From Hyphomicrobiales bacterium (lineage in GTDB: Bacteria > Pseudomonadota > Alphaproteobacteria > Rhizobiales > Rhizobiaceae), in the NCBI GenBank assembly GCA_900468285.1, contig UBTF01000005.1, positions 62,001 through 126,000 of the forward strand: a stretch of DNA of 64,000 nucleotides, read 5' to 3'. A program made the translations under genes and the position numbers. Position 1 is the stretch's first letter. Every line of letters begins with the position of its first letter. Below, one piece after another: positions 32,855 through 42,602 of the stretch. Under the pieces are notes generated by a model, which saw only the letters and a program-made list of their open reading frames with translations, searched no databases and had not been told where the DNA came from.

Positions 32855-35311
32855 ATGGCTGCCCTCAAACGTTTCCGCGAGACAGGCCCCTCGTTCGCTG
32901 ATCTCGTTCCCTATGCCGGATTGGTCGACAACGGCGTTCTCCTCTTGAAGGACGGAAGCCTTATGGCGGGATGGTACTTCGCAGGCCCGGACTCCGAAAG
33001 CGCAACCGACCACGAGCGCAACGAGCTATCCCGGCAGATCAATGCGATTTTATCGCGTCTGGGGACAGGCTGGATGATCCAAGTCGAAGCGGTCCGGGTG
33101 CCGACGGTTGATTATCCACCGCCGGCCCAGTGCCATTTTCCAGATCCCGTCACCCGCGCCATCGATGCGGAGCGCCGGACCCATTTCCAGCGCGAGAAGG
33201 GGCACTTCGAGAGCAAACATGCGATCATTTTGACCTACCGGCCGCTCGAGTCGAAGAAGACGGCGCTCAGCAAGTACATCTATTCGGACGAAGAGAGCCG
33301 GAAGAAATCCTACGCCGATACCGTCCTGTTCGTGTTCCTCAACGCGATCCGGGAAATCGAACAGTATCTAGCCAACACCCTCTCGATTGCCCGCATGCAG
33401 ACCCGCGAGGTCCGCGAGAGAGGAGGGGAGCGGGTCGCGCGCTACGACGACCTCCTGCAATTCGTTCGGTTTTGCATCACGGGGGAGAGCCATCCGGTTC
33501 GCTTGCCCGATGTCCCGATGTATCTCGACTGGCTGGCGACGGCAGAGCTGGAGCACGGCCTGACCCCAAAGGTCGAGAACCGGTTCCTCGCGGTGGTTGC
33601 CATAGATGGCCTGCCGGCCGAAAGCTGGCCTGGCATTCTCGACAATCTCGATCTGATGCCGCTGACCTATCGATGGTCGTCGCGGTTCATCTTCCTCGAT
33701 GCGGAAGAGGCGCGCCAGAAGCTCGAGCGCACGCGCAAGAAGTGGCAGCAGAAGGTTCGCCCTTTCTTCGACCAGCTTTTCCAGACGCAGAGTAGATCGG
33801 TCGATCAGGATGCTATGACTATGGTCGCCGAGACCGAGGACGCCATCGCTCAAGCCTCGTCGCAGCTTGTAGCATATGGCTACTACACACCCGTCGTGAT
33901 CTTGTTCGATGAAGACCGCGACGCCCTGCAGGACAAGGCGGAAGCCATCCGTCGACTGGTCCAGGCGGAGGGGTTCGGCGCACGCATCGAAAGCCTGAAC
34001 GCGACGGATGCGTTTCTCGGCAGCCTGCCGGGTAACTGGTATGCCAATGTCCGTGAGCCGCTGATCAACACAAGCAATCTGGCGGACCTCGTTCCGCTGA
34101 ACTCGGTATGGTCAGGCAGTCCCACGGCGCCTTGCCCCTTCTACCCGCCGAACTCACCTCCGCTAATGCAGGTCGCTTCGGGCTCAACGCCGTTTCGCCT
34201 CAACCTACATGTCGACGACGTCGGCCACACCCTGATCTTTGGGCCGACGGGCTCGGGTAAATCGACGCTTCTCGCACTGATCGCCGCGCAATTCCGTCGT
34301 TACGAGTTCGCCCAAATCTTCGCGTTCGACAAGGGCAACTCGCTCCTTCCCTTGACGCTTGCTGCCGGCGGCGACCACTACGACATCGGCAATGACCAGA
34401 ACGGGGAGGGGAGAGCACTAGCGTTCTGCCCGCTCTTTGATCTTTCAACGGACGGCGACCGAGCTTGGGCGATCGAGTGGATCGAAATGCTCGTCGCCCT
34501 GCAGGGCGTCACCATCACGCCCGACCATCGCAATGCAATCTCACGCCAGATCAGCCTGATGGCGACCGCGCCGGGAAAATCACTTTCGGACTTCGTCAGC
34601 GGCGTGCAGATGCGCGAGATTAAGGATGCGCTGCACCACTACACTGTCGACGGTCCTATGGGTCAGCTTCTAGATGCTGAGGAAGATGGTCTCACGCTTC
34701 GCGCCTTTCAATGCTTCGAGATCGAGCAGCTCATGAACATGGGCGAGCGCAATCTCGTACCTGTCCTCACCTATCTCTTCCACCGGATCGAGAAGCGGCT
34801 CGATGGCGCTCCGAGCCTGATACTTCTGGATGAGGGTTGGCTGATGCTCGGTCATCCCGTGTTCCGTGACAAGATCCGGGAGTGGCTGAAGGTTCTCCGC
34901 AAGGCTAATTGCGCTGTTGTTCTGGCGACGCAATCGATCTCAGACGCCGAACGGTCCGGCATCATCGACGTGCTGAAAGAATCCTGCCCGACCAAGATCT
35001 GCTTGCCGAATGGTGCCGCGCGAGAACCGGGCACCCGCGAATTCTATGAGCGGATCGGTTTCAACGAGCGCCAGATCGAGATCGTCTCGGGTGCTATCCC
35101 GAAGCGCGAATATTACGTCGCCACGCCAGAAGGACGGCGGCTCTTCGATATGTCGCTTGGGCCGGTGGCACTAAGCTTTGTCGGCGCATCTGGAAAGGAA
35201 GACCTGAAGCGGATACGCGCGCTGAAGGCGGAATACGGCCAGGACTGGCCTACCCATTGGCTTGAATCGAGGGGAGTTCACGATGCCACGTCGCACCTCA
35301 ACGTCCAATAA
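32855..35311 (+). CDS. trbE: Conjugal transfer ATPase TrbE (VirB4 family)
   Basis: 818-aa ATPase of the mating channel. Walker A is FGPTGSGKSTLLALIA near residues 462-477 and Walker B LILLDEGWLML near 653-663. The N-terminal half carries the VirB4 domain (DLVPYAGLVDNGVLLLKDGS). The start at 32855 follows agaggtgtcccg, 10 bp after trbD. It overlaps trbJ by 29 bp. Confidence 0.96.
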   Translation: MAALKRFRETGPSFADLVPYAGLVDNGVLLLKDGSLMAGWYFAGPDSESATDHERNELSRQINAILSRLGTGWMIQVEAVRVPTVDYPPPAQCHFPDPVTRAIDAERRTHFQREKGHFESKHAIILTYRPLESKKTALSKYIYSDEESRKKSYADTVLFVFLNAIREIEQYLANTLSIARMQTREVRERGGERVARYDDLLQFVRFCITGESHPVRLPDVPMYLDWLATAELEHGLTPKVENRFLAVVAIDGLPAESWPGILDNLDLMPLTYRWSSRFIFLDAEEARQKLERTRKKWQQKVRPFFDQLFQTQSRSVDQDAMTMVAETEDAIAQASSQLVAYGYYTPVVILFDEDRDALQDKAEAIRRLVQAEGFGARIESLNATDAFLGSLPGNWYANVREPLINTSNLADLVPLNSVWSGSPTAPCPFYPPNSPPLMQVASGSTPFRLNLHVDDVGHTLIFGPTGSGKSTLLALIAAQFRRYEFAQIFAFDKGNSLLPLTLAAGGDHYDIGNDQNGEGRALAFCPLFDLSTDGDRAWAIEWIEMLVALQGVTITPDHRNAISRQISLMATAPGKSLSDFVSGVQMREIKDALHHYTVDGPMGQLLDAEEDGLTLRAFQCFEIEQLMNMGERNLVPVLTYLFHRIEKRLDGAPSLILLDEGWLMLGHPVFRDKIREWLKVLRKANCAVVLATQSISDAERSGIIDVLKESCPTKICLPNGAAREPGTREFYERIGFNERQIEIVSGAIPKREYYVATPEGRRLFDMSLGPVALSFVGASGKEDLKRIRALKAEYGQDWPTHWLESRGVHDATSHLNVQ

Positions 35312-36086
35312 CTGGATCATCGCAACAATGACCGCGGTAATCGCGCTATACCCAGTTGCGTCCGCCCCAGCGGGATCTGCAACGGGCGCTGCTACCGAAT
35401 GGACGCAGCTTGCCAACAATGCTCAGCTCATCGACCTTCTCAAAAGCTCCGGTTTGCAGGTCGATAACCAGCTGACCCAGATCACGCAATTGGCAGAGCA
35501 GATCCAGAACCAGCTGAAGATCTATGAGAACATGCTCCAGAACACGGCGCAGCTCCCTGATCATATCTGGGGACAGGTCGAAAGCGATCTCAACCGTCTG
35601 CGCAGCATTGTCGACCAGGGGCAAAGCATCTCGTTTTCGATGGGCAATGCCGACGATGTCCTTCAACAGCGGTTCAAGAGCTATTCGGACCTGAAAACCA
35701 ATCTGCCAAATGCCGAATCCTTCTCTAGCACCTACCAATCCTGGTCGGATACGAACCGGGACACGATCGGCAGCACGCTGAAGGCAGCGAGCCTAACAGC
35801 GGATCAGTTTGACACGGAAGAAGGCACAATGAGTTCGCTGAGATCCATGTCGGAGTCAGCCGACGGCCAGATGAAGGCGCTCCAGGTGGGACACCAAATC
35901 GCAGCCCAGCAGGTTTCGCAGATGCAGAAGCTGCGTGGCCTGATTTCCCAGCAGATGACGATGATGGGGACCTGGCTGCAAACCGAGCAGACGGACAAGG
36001 ATCTCGCGCAGGCTCGGCGAGAGAAATTCTTCAATGCCGACGTTTTCACAATCCCAAGCGGACAGAAGATGGAGCCACGCTGGTGA
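35283..36086 (+). CDS. trbJ: Conjugal transfer protein TrbJ (VirB5-like)
   Basis: 267-aa exported protein with an N-terminal signal region and long Gln-rich helices (LTQITQLAEQIQNQLKIYEN) typical of VirB5/TrbJ minor pilus proteins. The last 30 residues (AQARREKFFNADVF..., ending QKMEPRW) resemble the C-terminus of the next gene product, TrbK. It overlaps trbK by 4 nt. Confidence 0.93.
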   Translation: MPRRTSTSNNWIIATMTAVIALYPVASAPAGSATGAATEWTQLANNAQLIDLLKSSGLQVDNQLTQITQLAEQIQNQLKIYENMLQNTAQLPDHIWGQVESDLNRLRSIVDQGQSISFSMGNADDVLQQRFKSYSDLKTNLPNAESFSSTYQSWSDTNRDTIGSTLKAASLTADQFDTEEGTMSSLRSMSESADGQMKALQVGHQIAAQQVSQMQKLRGLISQQMTMMGTWLQTEQTDKDLAQARREKFFNADVFTIPSGQKMEPRW

Positions 36087-36286
36087 GCCGCTCGGTCCTA
36101 ATTGTTACAGTGCTAGCGATGCTCGCTGCAGCGGCTTCCGCCACGACCTTCTATTTCGTCCAGGCAAACACCCTAGCGTCATCAAAGATGAGCGAGGAGC
36201 AACGAGACACGCGCGAGAAATTCTTCGGGATAGCCAAGGAACTGCTTCCGATCGAAAGAGGTCAGGAGATGCGTCCAAGATGGTGA
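36083..36286 (+). CDS. trbK: Entry exclusion protein TrbK
   Basis: 67-aa membrane protein with one N-terminal hydrophobic segment. In Ti plasmids and IncP plasmids TrbK blocks entry of a second like plasmid. It starts with GTG overlapping the trbJ stop. It has no cysteine, so it cannot be a lipoprotein as IncP TrbK is. It ends GQEMRPRW, close to the TrbJ end. Confidence 0.85.
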   Translation: MSRSVLIVTVLAMLAAAASATTFYFVQANTLASSKMSEEQRDTREKFFGIAKELLPIERGQEMRPRW

Positions 36287-37458
36287 AGCGAAATCTCGAG
36301 AAGGCTGTCTTACTCGGAGGCATTGCCTGTTTGACCCTCTCCACTCCAGCGTTTGCACAGCATGGGCAAGTTCTGACAGAGCTCGAGAACCAGGTTTCAG
36401 CTGCCGCTAAGGGATGGGAGATAACCATCATGGATGCCGTAAGGTCACTGTTCTGGATCCTTGCGGGGATCGAGGTCGGTATCGCCGCGGTCTGGCTTGC
36501 TATACAGGCCGCATCCCTTGAAAGCTGGTTCGCCGAACTCGTCCGGCGCATCATGTTTATCGGCTTTTTCGCGTTCGTTCTCACCCAGGGACCAACGCTT
36601 GCGAGGGACGTAGTCAACAGTCTCTACCAGATCGGTGCGGGCGAAGGATCCGCTTCACCGGCAGAGGTGTTCGATGCCGGTATTCGGGTCGCATCGCAGA
36701 TGTCCGAACAGGCCAAGTTCGGCGTGTTTGAGGACAATGCGCTTGCGATCGCCGCCGTCCTTGCGATGGGCGTCGTCGTGATTTGCTTCTCGCTCGTTGC
36801 CGCGATCTTCGTTGCGGTGATGGTGGAGATGTATGTGGGTCTGCTGGCCGGCATGATCATGCTCGGCTTGGGTGGTTCGTCCTTTACGAAGGATTTTGCC
36901 GTCCGCTATCTGGTCTATGCCTTCGGCGTCGGCATGAAGCTCATGGCACTCGTCATGATCGCGAAAATCGGCTCGGAGGTCCTTCTCGGCCTGGCGCAAG
37001 CGCCGAGAGCCGAGTCTGATCAGTTCATTACCACATTGGCGATCGCTGGCGTATCGGTGGTCGTGTTTATCATCTCCATGTACGTGCCAACGATTATCCA
37101 GGGCGTCGTTCAAGGTGCTTCTGTCTCTGGCGGCATGGAAGCCATCCGCCACGGTGGGCAGGCCGCATCATTTGCGCTTGGCGCAGCATCTCTGGCAGCG
37201 GGCGCAGTCGTAGCTGGCGCCGCGGCGGCTCAATCAGCACGCACCGCAGGATCCTCTGTCGCGGGCGCAGCACTACGAGGCATGGGCGCCGGGATCGGAT
37301 CAGCCGGAAAAGCAGCTGGCTCAGCCGCCAAGGAAAAGGCGATCGGCTCGCCCGGCGCTTACGCCGGCACGATCATGGGGCTCGCCAACGCCAAGCTCGA
37401 TCAGAGCCGAACCGGACAAAGCGGGCCGAAGACGCCGCCGGAACGAAACGACAAGTAA
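36280..37458 (+). CDS. trbL: Conjugal transfer protein TrbL (VirB6 family)
   Basis: 392-aa inner-membrane protein with a signal-like N-terminus (residues 1-26), about six hydrophobic segments (for example AVWLAIQAASLESWFAELVR, VVICFSLVAAIFVAVMVEMY) and an Ala/Gly-rich, low-complexity C-terminal tail of about 100 residues. It forms part of the channel core. The ATG at 36280 overlaps trbK by 7 nt; a GTG at 36283 is also possible. Confidence 0.93.
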   Translation: MVKRNLEKAVLLGGIACLTLSTPAFAQHGQVLTELENQVSAAAKGWEITIMDAVRSLFWILAGIEVGIAAVWLAIQAASLESWFAELVRRIMFIGFFAFVLTQGPTLARDVVNSLYQIGAGEGSASPAEVFDAGIRVASQMSEQAKFGVFEDNALAIAAVLAMGVVVICFSLVAAIFVAVMVEMYVGLLAGMIMLGLGGSSFTKDFAVRYLVYAFGVGMKLMALVMIAKIGSEVLLGLAQAPRAESDQFITTLAIAGVSVVVFIISMYVPTIIQGVVQGASVSGGMEAIRHGGQAASFALGAASLAAGAVVAGAAAAQSARTAGSSVAGAALRGMGAGIGSAGKAAGSAAKEKAIGSPGAYAGTIMGLANAKLDQSRTGQSGPKTPPERNDK

Positions 37459-37479
37459 TCAACAGGAAGGCAAAAAGCG

Positions 37480-38142
37480 ATGGCAGCAAACCGGCCGCCC
37501 GATAGCCCTTACCTTGCCGCGCGGCAGGAATGGACAGAACGCTATGGATCCTACGTCCAGTCCGCGCGGGCATGGCGGACCGTCGGCATTCTTGGACTTT
37601 CAATGGCAGTGATCGGCTTCACCTATGCCATGTATCTCAGTACGCAGGTCAAGCTCGTGCCCTACATCGTTGAAGTCGACAAGCTCGGCACGTCGATAAC
37701 GGCCGGCTTCCCGCAGCAGATCGAGTATGCCGATTCCCGCGTCGTGCGCGCGACACTGGGCAATTTCATCACGAGCCTGAAGTCGATCACGCCCGACGCG
37801 GTGGTGCAGAAGCAATACATCGACCGGACCTATGCACTTCTGCGGACATCCGATCCATCGACCCAGAAAATCAATGCCTGGTTTCGCGGCAATTCGCCGT
37901 TTGAGAAGGCCAAGACATCGACTGTCGCCGTCGAGGTCAACAACATCGTCGCGCTCTCCAAGCAGACCTACCAGATCGACTGGACCGAATACGAACGCGA
38001 CCGCAAGGGCAAGGAAACCGGCACGCGCCGGTTTCGCGGCATCGCCACGGTCGCGCTGACCGCACCACAGGACGAGGCGATCATCCGCCTCAACCCGATC
38101 GGTCTTTATGTCCAGGACTTCGATTGGACCGCACAGCTTTAA
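37480..38142 (+). CDS. trbF: Conjugal transfer protein TrbF (VirB8 family)
   Basis: 220-aa bitopic inner-membrane protein: a short cytoplasmic N-terminus, one membrane helix ([19 protein letters not shown], residues about 31-50) and a periplasmic VirB8-like domain ([14 protein letters not shown] onward). It is an assembly factor of the channel. It has an aggaag ribosome site, 21 bp after trbL. Confidence 0.95.
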   Translation: MAANRPPDSPYLAARQEWTERYGSYVQSARAWRTVGILGLSMAVIGFTYAMYLSTQVKLVPYIVEVDKLGTSITAGFPQQIEYADSRVVRATLGNFITSLKSITPDAVVQKQYIDRTYALLRTSDPSTQKINAWFRGNSPFEKAKTSTVAVEVNNIVALSKQTYQIDWTEYERDRKGKETGTRRFRGIATVALTAPQDEAIIRLNPIGLYVQDFDWTAQL

Positions 38143-38158
38143 GGGCAGGGGAAATCAC

Positions 38159-38971
38159 ATGCACAGAACAGGATTGATCGCGGCCGCCGGCTGCATGGCC
38201 GGACTCGTCTTTGCGGATTGCGCAGTCGCGCAGAGCATGACGTCGAACGAGGTGAAGGGGACTAATATCTCGCGGAAATGGCGGGGGACGCCGGGTCTGG
38301 TGACGACCGGGCCAGACGGCAAAGTCATTTTTCTGTTTGGCGAAACCCAGCCCTCCGTGGTGTGCTCGCCACTTCAGGTCTGCGATATCGAGCTGCAGGG
38401 CGGCGAGATCGTCCGCGATGTGCTTGTCGGTGACACCGTCCGTTGGAAAGTCGAGCCGGCGACGTCGGGTGCAACTGGCGGGCAGGCGATCCATCTGATC
38501 GTCAAGCCGTCGGAGGCCGGCCTCATCACGTCTATGGTCGTGACGACGTCCCGGCGGACCTACCATATCCAGCTCAAATCCCATCCCAGCCAATACATGG
38601 CCCGGATCGGCTTCGAATACCCGGAAGAGGTGTCGACCAAGCTGGCCGACATCAGCGCCCGGCTTGAGACCGGGGGCATTCCGGGGACTGCCCCCGACAA
38701 GCTGAATTTCTCCTACTCGATCAGTGGTGGCGCCTCATGGCGGCCGAAGCGCGTCTATTCCGACGGCGCCAAGACCTACATTCAGTTTCCTCGCTCCATC
38801 TCCGGCCAAGACGCGCCAGTGCTGTTCGTTGTCAGCGGCGGCCAGAACCGTATCGTCAACTATCGCATGAAGAACGACATGATGATCGTCGACTACGCCG
38901 TCGACAAGGCCGTGCTCATCTCAGGGGTCGGTTGGCGCCAGCAGAAAATAACGATCCGGCGGGGAGGCTGA
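38159..38971 (+). CDS. trbG: Conjugal transfer protein TrbG (VirB9 family)
   Basis: 270-aa exported protein. A signal peptide is followed by a VirB9 domain with [21 protein letters not shown] and the C-terminal [15 protein letters not shown]. It forms the outer-membrane ring with TrbH and TrbI. The ATG at 38159 follows gggcaggggaaatc. Confidence 0.95.
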   Translation: MHRTGLIAAAGCMAGLVFADCAVAQSMTSNEVKGTNISRKWRGTPGLVTTGPDGKVIFLFGETQPSVVCSPLQVCDIELQGGEIVRDVLVGDTVRWKVEPATSGATGGQAIHLIVKPSEAGLITSMVVTTSRRTYHIQLKSHPSQYMARIGFEYPEEVSTKLADISARLETGGIPGTAPDKLNFSYSISGGASWRPKRVYSDGAKTYIQFPRSISGQDAPVLFVVSGGQNRIVNYRMKNDMMIVDYAVDKAVLISGVGWRQQKITIRRGG

Positions 38972-38974
38972 CCT

Positions 38975-39412
38975 ATGAGAAAGACGCTCGCCGCTATTAT
39001 CATCTCCTTCATCCTTCCCGGTTGCCAGACAGCGGATGAAACCCTGACCACCAATACCACACCGATAGCGGTCACCGGCGCCACCGCAAGTGCAATCGCC
39101 GGCGACATGGCAAGCCGCCTTGCCGAACACGTCGGCCCGGCCGGTACCACAACGCTCAAAATGAACAAGGACACCTCTGAATATTCGGCTGCTCTTGAGG
39201 CTGCACTGAAGGGTTGGGGATACACGGTTATCGCCGATGGAAAAGTCGGCAAGGATCAGAAGCCGATCGAGGTTGCGTGGTCGATCGACAGCTTAGATGG
39301 GCAGGTCCTTGCACGGATCAGCACGCCGGTCATTGCGCTCGGCCGGGCCTATACCGCGACGTCAGCGGGCGCGACGCCCACCAGTCCGCTTTCGATCATG
39401 CAGCGAAACTGA
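38975..39412 (+). CDS. trbH: Conjugal transfer lipoprotein TrbH (VirB7-like role)
   Basis: 145-aa lipoprotein with a clear lipobox (ILPGC, Cys near residue 17). Core-complex lipoproteins anchor the VirB9-like ring in the outer membrane. It lies 3 bp after trbG. Confidence 0.92.
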   Translation: MRKTLAAIIISFILPGCQTADETLTTNTTPIAVTGATASAIAGDMASRLAEHVGPAGTTTLKMNKDTSEYSAALEAALKGWGYTVIADGKVGKDQKPIEVAWSIDSLDGQVLARISTPVIALGRAYTATSAGATPTSPLSIMQRN

Positions 39413-39421
39413 GGGGAGATC

Positions 39422-40720
39422 ATGGTTCAATCACTTCAGCTCGGAACGATGGGCAATGCTGACAATCAACAGAGCATGCGACGCCTCAATCGCCTGCCGA
39501 TTATCGTCGCGATCGTCATCATCGTTCTGTTCTTCGGCGTCGTGATCGTCGGCCTGTCGTGGCGCGGTCTCTCCTTCAACCGTGGGAACGAGGTCGACAC
39601 CACCTCCGCGTCGCCGGCGACAACGTTTGGCGATCAGCTCAAACGAGGCGTGACGGACGGGATCATAGGCGAACCGGAGCAACGAGAAGTATTTCAGCCG
39701 ACGCCCGTCATCGTCGAACGCGAGCCGGTGAGACATGCTGTCGTGGAGCGGCGAAACGAGATCCTGACGGAACGGCGATCGCAGCTCGAGCCGGAAGCCG
39801 ACTGGAAGGCGCGGCTGAAGCGCGAGCAGGACGAGCAGGTCATTCGCGAAGCGCAGCGTCAGAGGATGGCAAGCCTCCAGGCTCGGGCAACAGCGCTTGA
39901 TTCTCCGCTCAAGGTTGACGTTGCCGAGGTCCAGAAGAGCGCTTCCGAAACCATGACCGACGCCCGCCAACCACTCAACGCCAAGACGAACAGTGCATCC
40001 GACCTCTATAGCGCCGCGATGAAGTCCGGACTGCTCGGTCAGCACGTTGACCAGAACGGTCAGACTTCGAAGGAAGACTTTTTCAATCAGGACATCAAGG
40101 ATCTTGGCTACCTGCCGAACCAGATGGTGCCGCAGCTCTCGCCTTACGAGTTAAAGCGTGGATCGGTGATCCCGGCCACGATGATCACCGGCTTGAATTC
40201 AGATCTTCCGGGCAGGATTTCGGCGCAAGTCAGCGAGAATGTCTACGACAGTGCCACAGGCTACCGGCTGCTCATCCCGCAGGGAGCGAAGCTATTTGGT
40301 CGCTATGACTCCAAGGTATCTTTCGGCCAGGAGCGCGTACTCGTCGTTTGGACCGACCTGATTTTCCCCAACGGGTCGACACTTCAGATCGGCGGCATGT
40401 CCGGCACGGATGCCGAGGGGTATGGAGGTTTTAAAGACAAGGTTGATCGTCACTTTTGGCGCACCTTTGGGTCCGCCGCGCTTGTCGCCATCATCGGCAC
40501 AGGGATCGATATGTCGATGCCGGAGAGCTCGACACTGGCCACACAGGATACGGCCTCTGATGCGGCACGCAGGAATTTTGCCGAAAGTTTCGGAAGAGTG
40601 ACCGAGCAGACAATTTCAAAGAATCTTAATGTCCAGCCGACCGTCAGGATCCGGCCGGGCTACAAATTCAATGTTCTGGTGGATCAAGATATTGTCTTTC
40701 CGAAGGCTTACAGAAACTAG
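39422..40720 (+). CDS. trbI: Conjugal transfer protein TrbI (VirB10 family)
   Basis: 432-aa protein spanning the envelope: cytoplasmic N-terminus, one membrane helix (LPIIVAIVIIVLFFGVVIVG, about 22-41), a charged Arg/Glu-rich coiled stretch, then a VirB10 beta-domain (LKRGSVIPATMITGLNSDLP, LLIPQGAKLFGRYDSKV). It is the last gene of the trb operon. Confidence 0.95.
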   Translation: MVQSLQLGTMGNADNQQSMRRLNRLPIIVAIVIIVLFFGVVIVGLSWRGLSFNRGNEVDTTSASPATTFGDQLKRGVTDGIIGEPEQREVFQPTPVIVEREPVRHAVVERRNEILTERRSQLEPEADWKARLKREQDEQVIREAQRQRMASLQARATALDSPLKVDVAEVQKSASETMTDARQPLNAKTNSASDLYSAAMKSGLLGQHVDQNGQTSKEDFFNQDIKDLGYLPNQMVPQLSPYELKRGSVIPATMITGLNSDLPGRISAQVSENVYDSATGYRLLIPQGAKLFGRYDSKVSFGQERVLVVWTDLIFPNGSTLQIGGMSGTDAEGYGGFKDKVDRHFWRTFGSAALVAIIGTGIDMSMPESSTLATQDTASDAARRNFAESFGRVTEQTISKNLNVQPTVRIRPGYKFNVLVDQDIVFPKAYRN

Positions 40721-40830
40721 AGGTAGCCTTACGTAAGGAATAGGCTCCGCTGCCAAGCCCCGCAACCGATAGCGTAAATTTTAAAGTCGTGTTCCGTCCA
40801 TTTTTTAATTCATCACGCGTCCATTCTTAA
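40721..40830. other. Convergent gap between trbI and traH
   Basis: 110 bp between two converging operons. It holds the perfect 12-bp palindrome CCTTACGTAAGG (40727-40738) right after trbI, and two similar copies of a cgtccatt(t)cttaat-like stretch before traH. No standard terminator hairpin with a T-run is plain. Confidence 0.4.
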
Positions 40831-41421
40831 TCACGGTCGCATCCTATCCTCGATCCTCTTCAGATCGATCCGGATACTGGCATCCTCCGGCTTCTTAGCC
40901 AGTGAACCTTCGCCTTTGCCAGTATTTTCGGTTGTCACCTCCGAACGCTGCACGATCGCCCCACCCGGATCCTCAGCCTGAAACACACTCCCACCCTCGA
41001 ACTTGCCGGTACGCCAAGCGTGGACAGCGTCATCGAACAGCTGTGGGAAAACCTCTTCGCTTGTCGGATTTCCATACCACTTCGCAACGATGCGGAGGAT
41101 CTTGGCGAACATCCCTGTGCCCATCCGCAGATTGGCGCAGGGATCGACCAAATCCACCTTCAGCTCCGACGCGTCCTTAATCCCTATGCCCGCTGGGATC
41201 TGGGTAAGACCAACCCGCACGATAGAGCCAGCAATGTTCTCACGAACGATCTCGATCGCTTCCTCGGGTCTTTTCGGCTTGGGAATGAGGATCAGACGGC
41301 CACCGGACTTCACCGTTATGGCAAGCGGATCGTCCGACCCTACCGCCTTGACGAACTGCTCAACGATTGCAGGCTTCAACGAAGGATCGGTACATTCTTT
41401 GATCAACACAGCATCAAGCAT
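40831..41421 (-). CDS. traH: Conjugal transfer protein TraH
   Basis: 196-aa protein of the Ti-type traAFBH operon (MLDAVLIKECTDPSLKPAIV at the start). The exact role is not defined; it is conserved at this place in related plasmids. The ATG at 41421 has ggag at good spacing; the ATG at 41439 is less likely. It lies 14 bp after traB. Confidence 0.9.
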   Translation of the reverse strand: MLDAVLIKECTDPSLKPAIVEQFVKAVGSDDPLAITVKSGGRLILIPKPKRPEEAIEIVRENIAGSIVRVGLTQIPAGIGIKDASELKVDLVDPCANLRMGTGMFAKILRIVAKWYGNPTSEEVFPQLFDDAVHAWRTGKFEGGSVFQAEDPGGAIVQRSEVTTENTGKGEGSLAKKPEDASIRIDLKRIEDRMRP

Positions 41422-41435
41422 GTGAGCTCCATGTT

Positions 41436-42602
41436 TCAAAGGTTAAAAGAGATGACGAGACGAAGATCAAAAAGGCGGGTCCAGGCCTCGCTGCTCGCCC
41501 GTTGAATGTCGATGATCGACGTCCCCGCGGTCCACCAACCGTTTCCCACTGCAATGATAACGTCGGGGCGGTGAAAGGCCGATTGCAAAACCGGCCAGAC
41601 GAGAAGTTGTTCGTAGCAGATCAGCGGCGCGACTTTTGCGCTGGCAACCTCAACGACGGGATTGGCGAAGAAATGGGCCCGCGCGCCAGCTTCACCATCA
41701 CCACCAATCCAGGCTCTCCACGGCTGCCACATCGATCCGGGCACCGGCATTCGCTCCCGGTAGAGAATCTCTGTCCTCTCAGCGGATATCGTCACGAGCA
41801 CGTTGTCGTAGCCGCGACCATCGATGAGTGCCGCTCCAGCGATGACCGTGATATCGGTCCCGGTGAGCGCTTTCTGCCAGAAGCGAGCAGCCGTCGGCGT
41901 CCAGAAACCGAGAGCACTTTCCGGCAGCACAACGGTTGTGCCCGTCGGTTGGGCAAGAGCAACGTCGATCAGCTCCTTTTGCCGGTTGAGACCAGCTTCG
42001 CGTCCTAGAGATGCGCCCATTTTGAGGTCGACACCCGTCCACGACGCAGGTAGATTTGGCGGCGTCCACTGAGCGGCGGACCAGAGCCAGAAGCCTATTA
42101 TGGCCATGGCTGCAGCCGGCCTGTGTCGCGTTGTCATGACGCCCAGGCCGGCTGCCATTACGGCTAGACCCCACCATCCCCAGCCGGGAAACAGAATACC
42201 CGCAACGGTGATCGGATGTGCCCATCCTAGAATGCCAAAAGGTGGGACCGCCATCACCAGACACGCCGCGATGTATCGCAAAGATTTCTGCCAGCCCTCG
42301 CGATTGGTCCAGAGCAACACATGGACTGCCACATACGCGGAAGAGGCGACGAACCAGAGCAGAAGTCCCGGCCAGATATCCTGACCATAGAAGTTCGCCA
42401 CGCCCCGCGGTAGTCCACGCGATGCAGCGAGGAAATACGCTGCGGAGATCAAGGCCGCCTGAAGTCGCGTCCGTGCAAGGGACCAAAGCACGGGGAAGGC
42501 ACCTGCGACGGGGAGAAGGAGCGCATGACCACTCCAACCGATCCATCCGGCGCTGGCAGATAATGCGACGAGGACACCCGTTCGGAAGAAATCACAGTGC
42601 AT
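41436..42602 (-). CDS. traB: Conjugal transfer protein TraB (membrane nitrilase/apolipoprotein acyltransferase-like)
   Basis: 388-aa protein. The N-terminal half has several membrane helices (HALLLPVAGAFPVLWSLA, AYVAVHVLLW). The C-terminal half is a nitrilase-like domain with a catalytic Glu in VVLPESALGFW and Cys in PLICYEQLLVWP. The Lys normally between them is not obvious; YRERMPVPGSMWQPW is found there. The start at 42602 overlaps traF by 11 nt. In Ti plasmids traB increases transfer efficiency. Confidence 0.92.
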   Translation of the reverse strand: MHCDFFRTGVLVALSASAGWIGWSGHALLLPVAGAFPVLWSLARTRLQAALISAAYFLAASRGLPRGVANFYGQDIWPGLLLWFVASSAYVAVHVLLWTNREGWQKSLRYIAACLVMAVPPFGILGWAHPITVAGILFPGWGWWGLAVMAAGLGVMTTRHRPAAAMAIIGFWLWSAAQWTPPNLPASWTGVDLKMGASLGREAGLNRQKELIDVALAQPTGTTVVLPESALGFWTPTAARFWQKALTGTDITVIAGAALIDGRGYDNVLVTISAERTEILYRERMPVPGSMWQPWRAWIGGDGEAGARAHFFANPVVEVASAKVAPLICYEQLLVWPVLQSAFHRPDVIIAVGNGWWTAGTSIIDIQRASSEAWTRLFDLRLVISFNL

